NCBI GenBank assembly: GCA_023388315.1
Contig: JAEWGM010000024.1
Coordinates: 1 to 64,000 of the forward strand
Direction: 5' to 3'
Origin: Bacteroidota bacterium
Lineage (GTDB): Bacteria; Bacteroidota; Bacteroidia; Bacteroidales; Dysgonomonadaceae
DNA: 64,000 nucleotides
The position numbers and the translations under genes were made by a program. Positions 63,463-64,000 of the stretch are shown here, piece after piece. The notes beneath the pieces are model-generated. The model was not told the origin of the DNA. It ran no database searches and saw only the letters and a list, made by a program, of their open reading frames with translations. How positions within the stretch are numbered: position 1 is the stretch's first letter; each line of letters opens with the position of its first letter.

Positions 63463-64000
63463 GATTGATTTGTGTCTATGATGATTGATTCTATTTTTCC
63501 ATCGGAAAACAGGGTTTCGATGAGTTGATTTTCAGCGAGATGTTTGGTTGATTTTATGATTTTCCCGTCTTTTAGCGTAAGCGTGTAACCTCGTTTTAGA
63601 ATATTTTCAGGCGACACCATGCGAATGTATTGCTCTTGCGCTGAAACAATATGCTGTTCGTTTTGTATCAATCGATGCGTATTGTGTTTGAGCATCACCG
63701 AAAGTTGTTGCACATCGGACAATTCATCACGCAGCAGAAGATTTGAGGCGTGAGTCATCGTTTTGGACAACCCTAACAAGTTGTTTTGCTCATCCCGAAT
63801 TTTGGTGCTGCTTTTATCCACCAACCGTTGTTGGAAATCGGCTAACCGATACGCTGTTTCGCCCATTTGCGTAATAAAAAACTCGGCTACCGCTGTTGGG
63901 GTTTTGGCCCGCGTGTGTGCCACGGCATCCAACACGGTAACATCGCGCTCGTGCCCAATTCCGCTGATAATTGGAAGTGGGAACTGCGCACAATTTGTAG
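63459..64000 (-). CDS. xseA: exodeoxyribonuclease VII large subunit (C-terminal part, 5' end outside window)
   Basis: The frame is open to the window edge and reads ISGIGHERDVTVLDAVAHTR then AKTPTAVAEF, the conserved core of XseA, followed by the long coiled-coil region and the C-terminal SPENILKRGYTLTLKDGKII motif. It is the catalytic subunit of exonuclease VII. The internal TTG at 63935 is not the start. It forms the head of the minus-strand run to ispD. Confidence 0.93.
   Translation of the reverse strand, partial: TNCAQFPLPIISGIGHERDVTVLDAVAHTRAKTPTAVAEFFITQMGETAYRLADFQQRLVDKSSTKIRDEQNNLLGLSKTMTHASNLLLRDELSDVQQLSVMLKHNTHRLIQNEQHIVSAQEQYIRMVSPENILKRGYTLTLKDGKIIKSTKHLAENQLIETLFSDGKIESIIIDTNQS

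Overview
The window reads as chromosomal DNA of a Bacteroidota bacterium, most likely order Bacteroidales (Dysgonomonadaceae/Porphyromonadaceae-like, by inference only). The evidence is three SusC/SusD pairs, an ECF sigma/FecR/TonB-receptor set, many TAnnTTTG (-7) promoter boxes with TTG-type -33 boxes about 20 bp upstream, absence of obvious Shine-Dalgarno sequences, and a ptb-buk butyrate pair. The ends are ordinary genome (a Kbp-like LysM protein on the left; ispD and exonuclease VII genes on the right).

Left third (1-16.6 kb): a TonB-dependent receptor, its FecR anti-sigma factor and its ECF sigma factor lie on the minus strand, but the sigma gene is separated from fecR by a plus-strand islet (about 4.3-6.7 kb). 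The islet holds degenerate direct repeats, a HigBA-type toxin-antitoxin pair and an AAA/DUF4143 ATPase preceded by two identical palindromes. Then follow tRNA-Ser(CGA), an NlpE-like lipoprotein, a HEXXH metallopeptidase lipoprotein, a Fic protein, an M20 dipeptidase, a DUF4160/DUF2442 small-gene pair, an ATP-grasp-like protein and ptb-buk.

Middle (16.7-60.2 kb): a very large hemicellulose utilisation region. Part A (16.8-45.7 kb) has an AraC regulator, a frameshifted GH5 gene, two SusCD units with duplicated promoter-leader regions, a third SusCD pair, an IPT/TIG surface glycan-binding protein, two GH26 mannanases, a GH130 mannosylglucose phosphorylase, a GPH sugar symporter, a mannobiose/cellobiose 2-epimerase, a SASA esterase and a GH9 glucanase, ending in a strong terminator. 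It encodes the complete beta-mannan route: mannan to mannobiose, to mannosylglucose, to mannose-1-phosphate plus glucose. Part B (45.9-60.2 kb) starts with an NrtR-type Nudix-like regulator and continues with GH31 (PA14), GH2, GH10, GH3 (PA14), xylulokinase, xylose isomerase and a XylE-type symporter. It would strip xyloglucan and xylan to xylose and feed it into the pentose phosphate pathway.

Right end (60.2-64 kb): a 180-bp element with terminal inverted repeats, tRNA-Pro(CGG), an Lrp/AsnC regulator, and a minus-strand run xseA(partial)-membrane protein-RAYT-xseB-ispD. The REP-associated tyrosine transposase (RAYT) is flanked by two mirror-image doublets of small hairpins and sits between the exonuclease VII subunit genes. 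Functions are inferred from sequence reading only; no database search was run.
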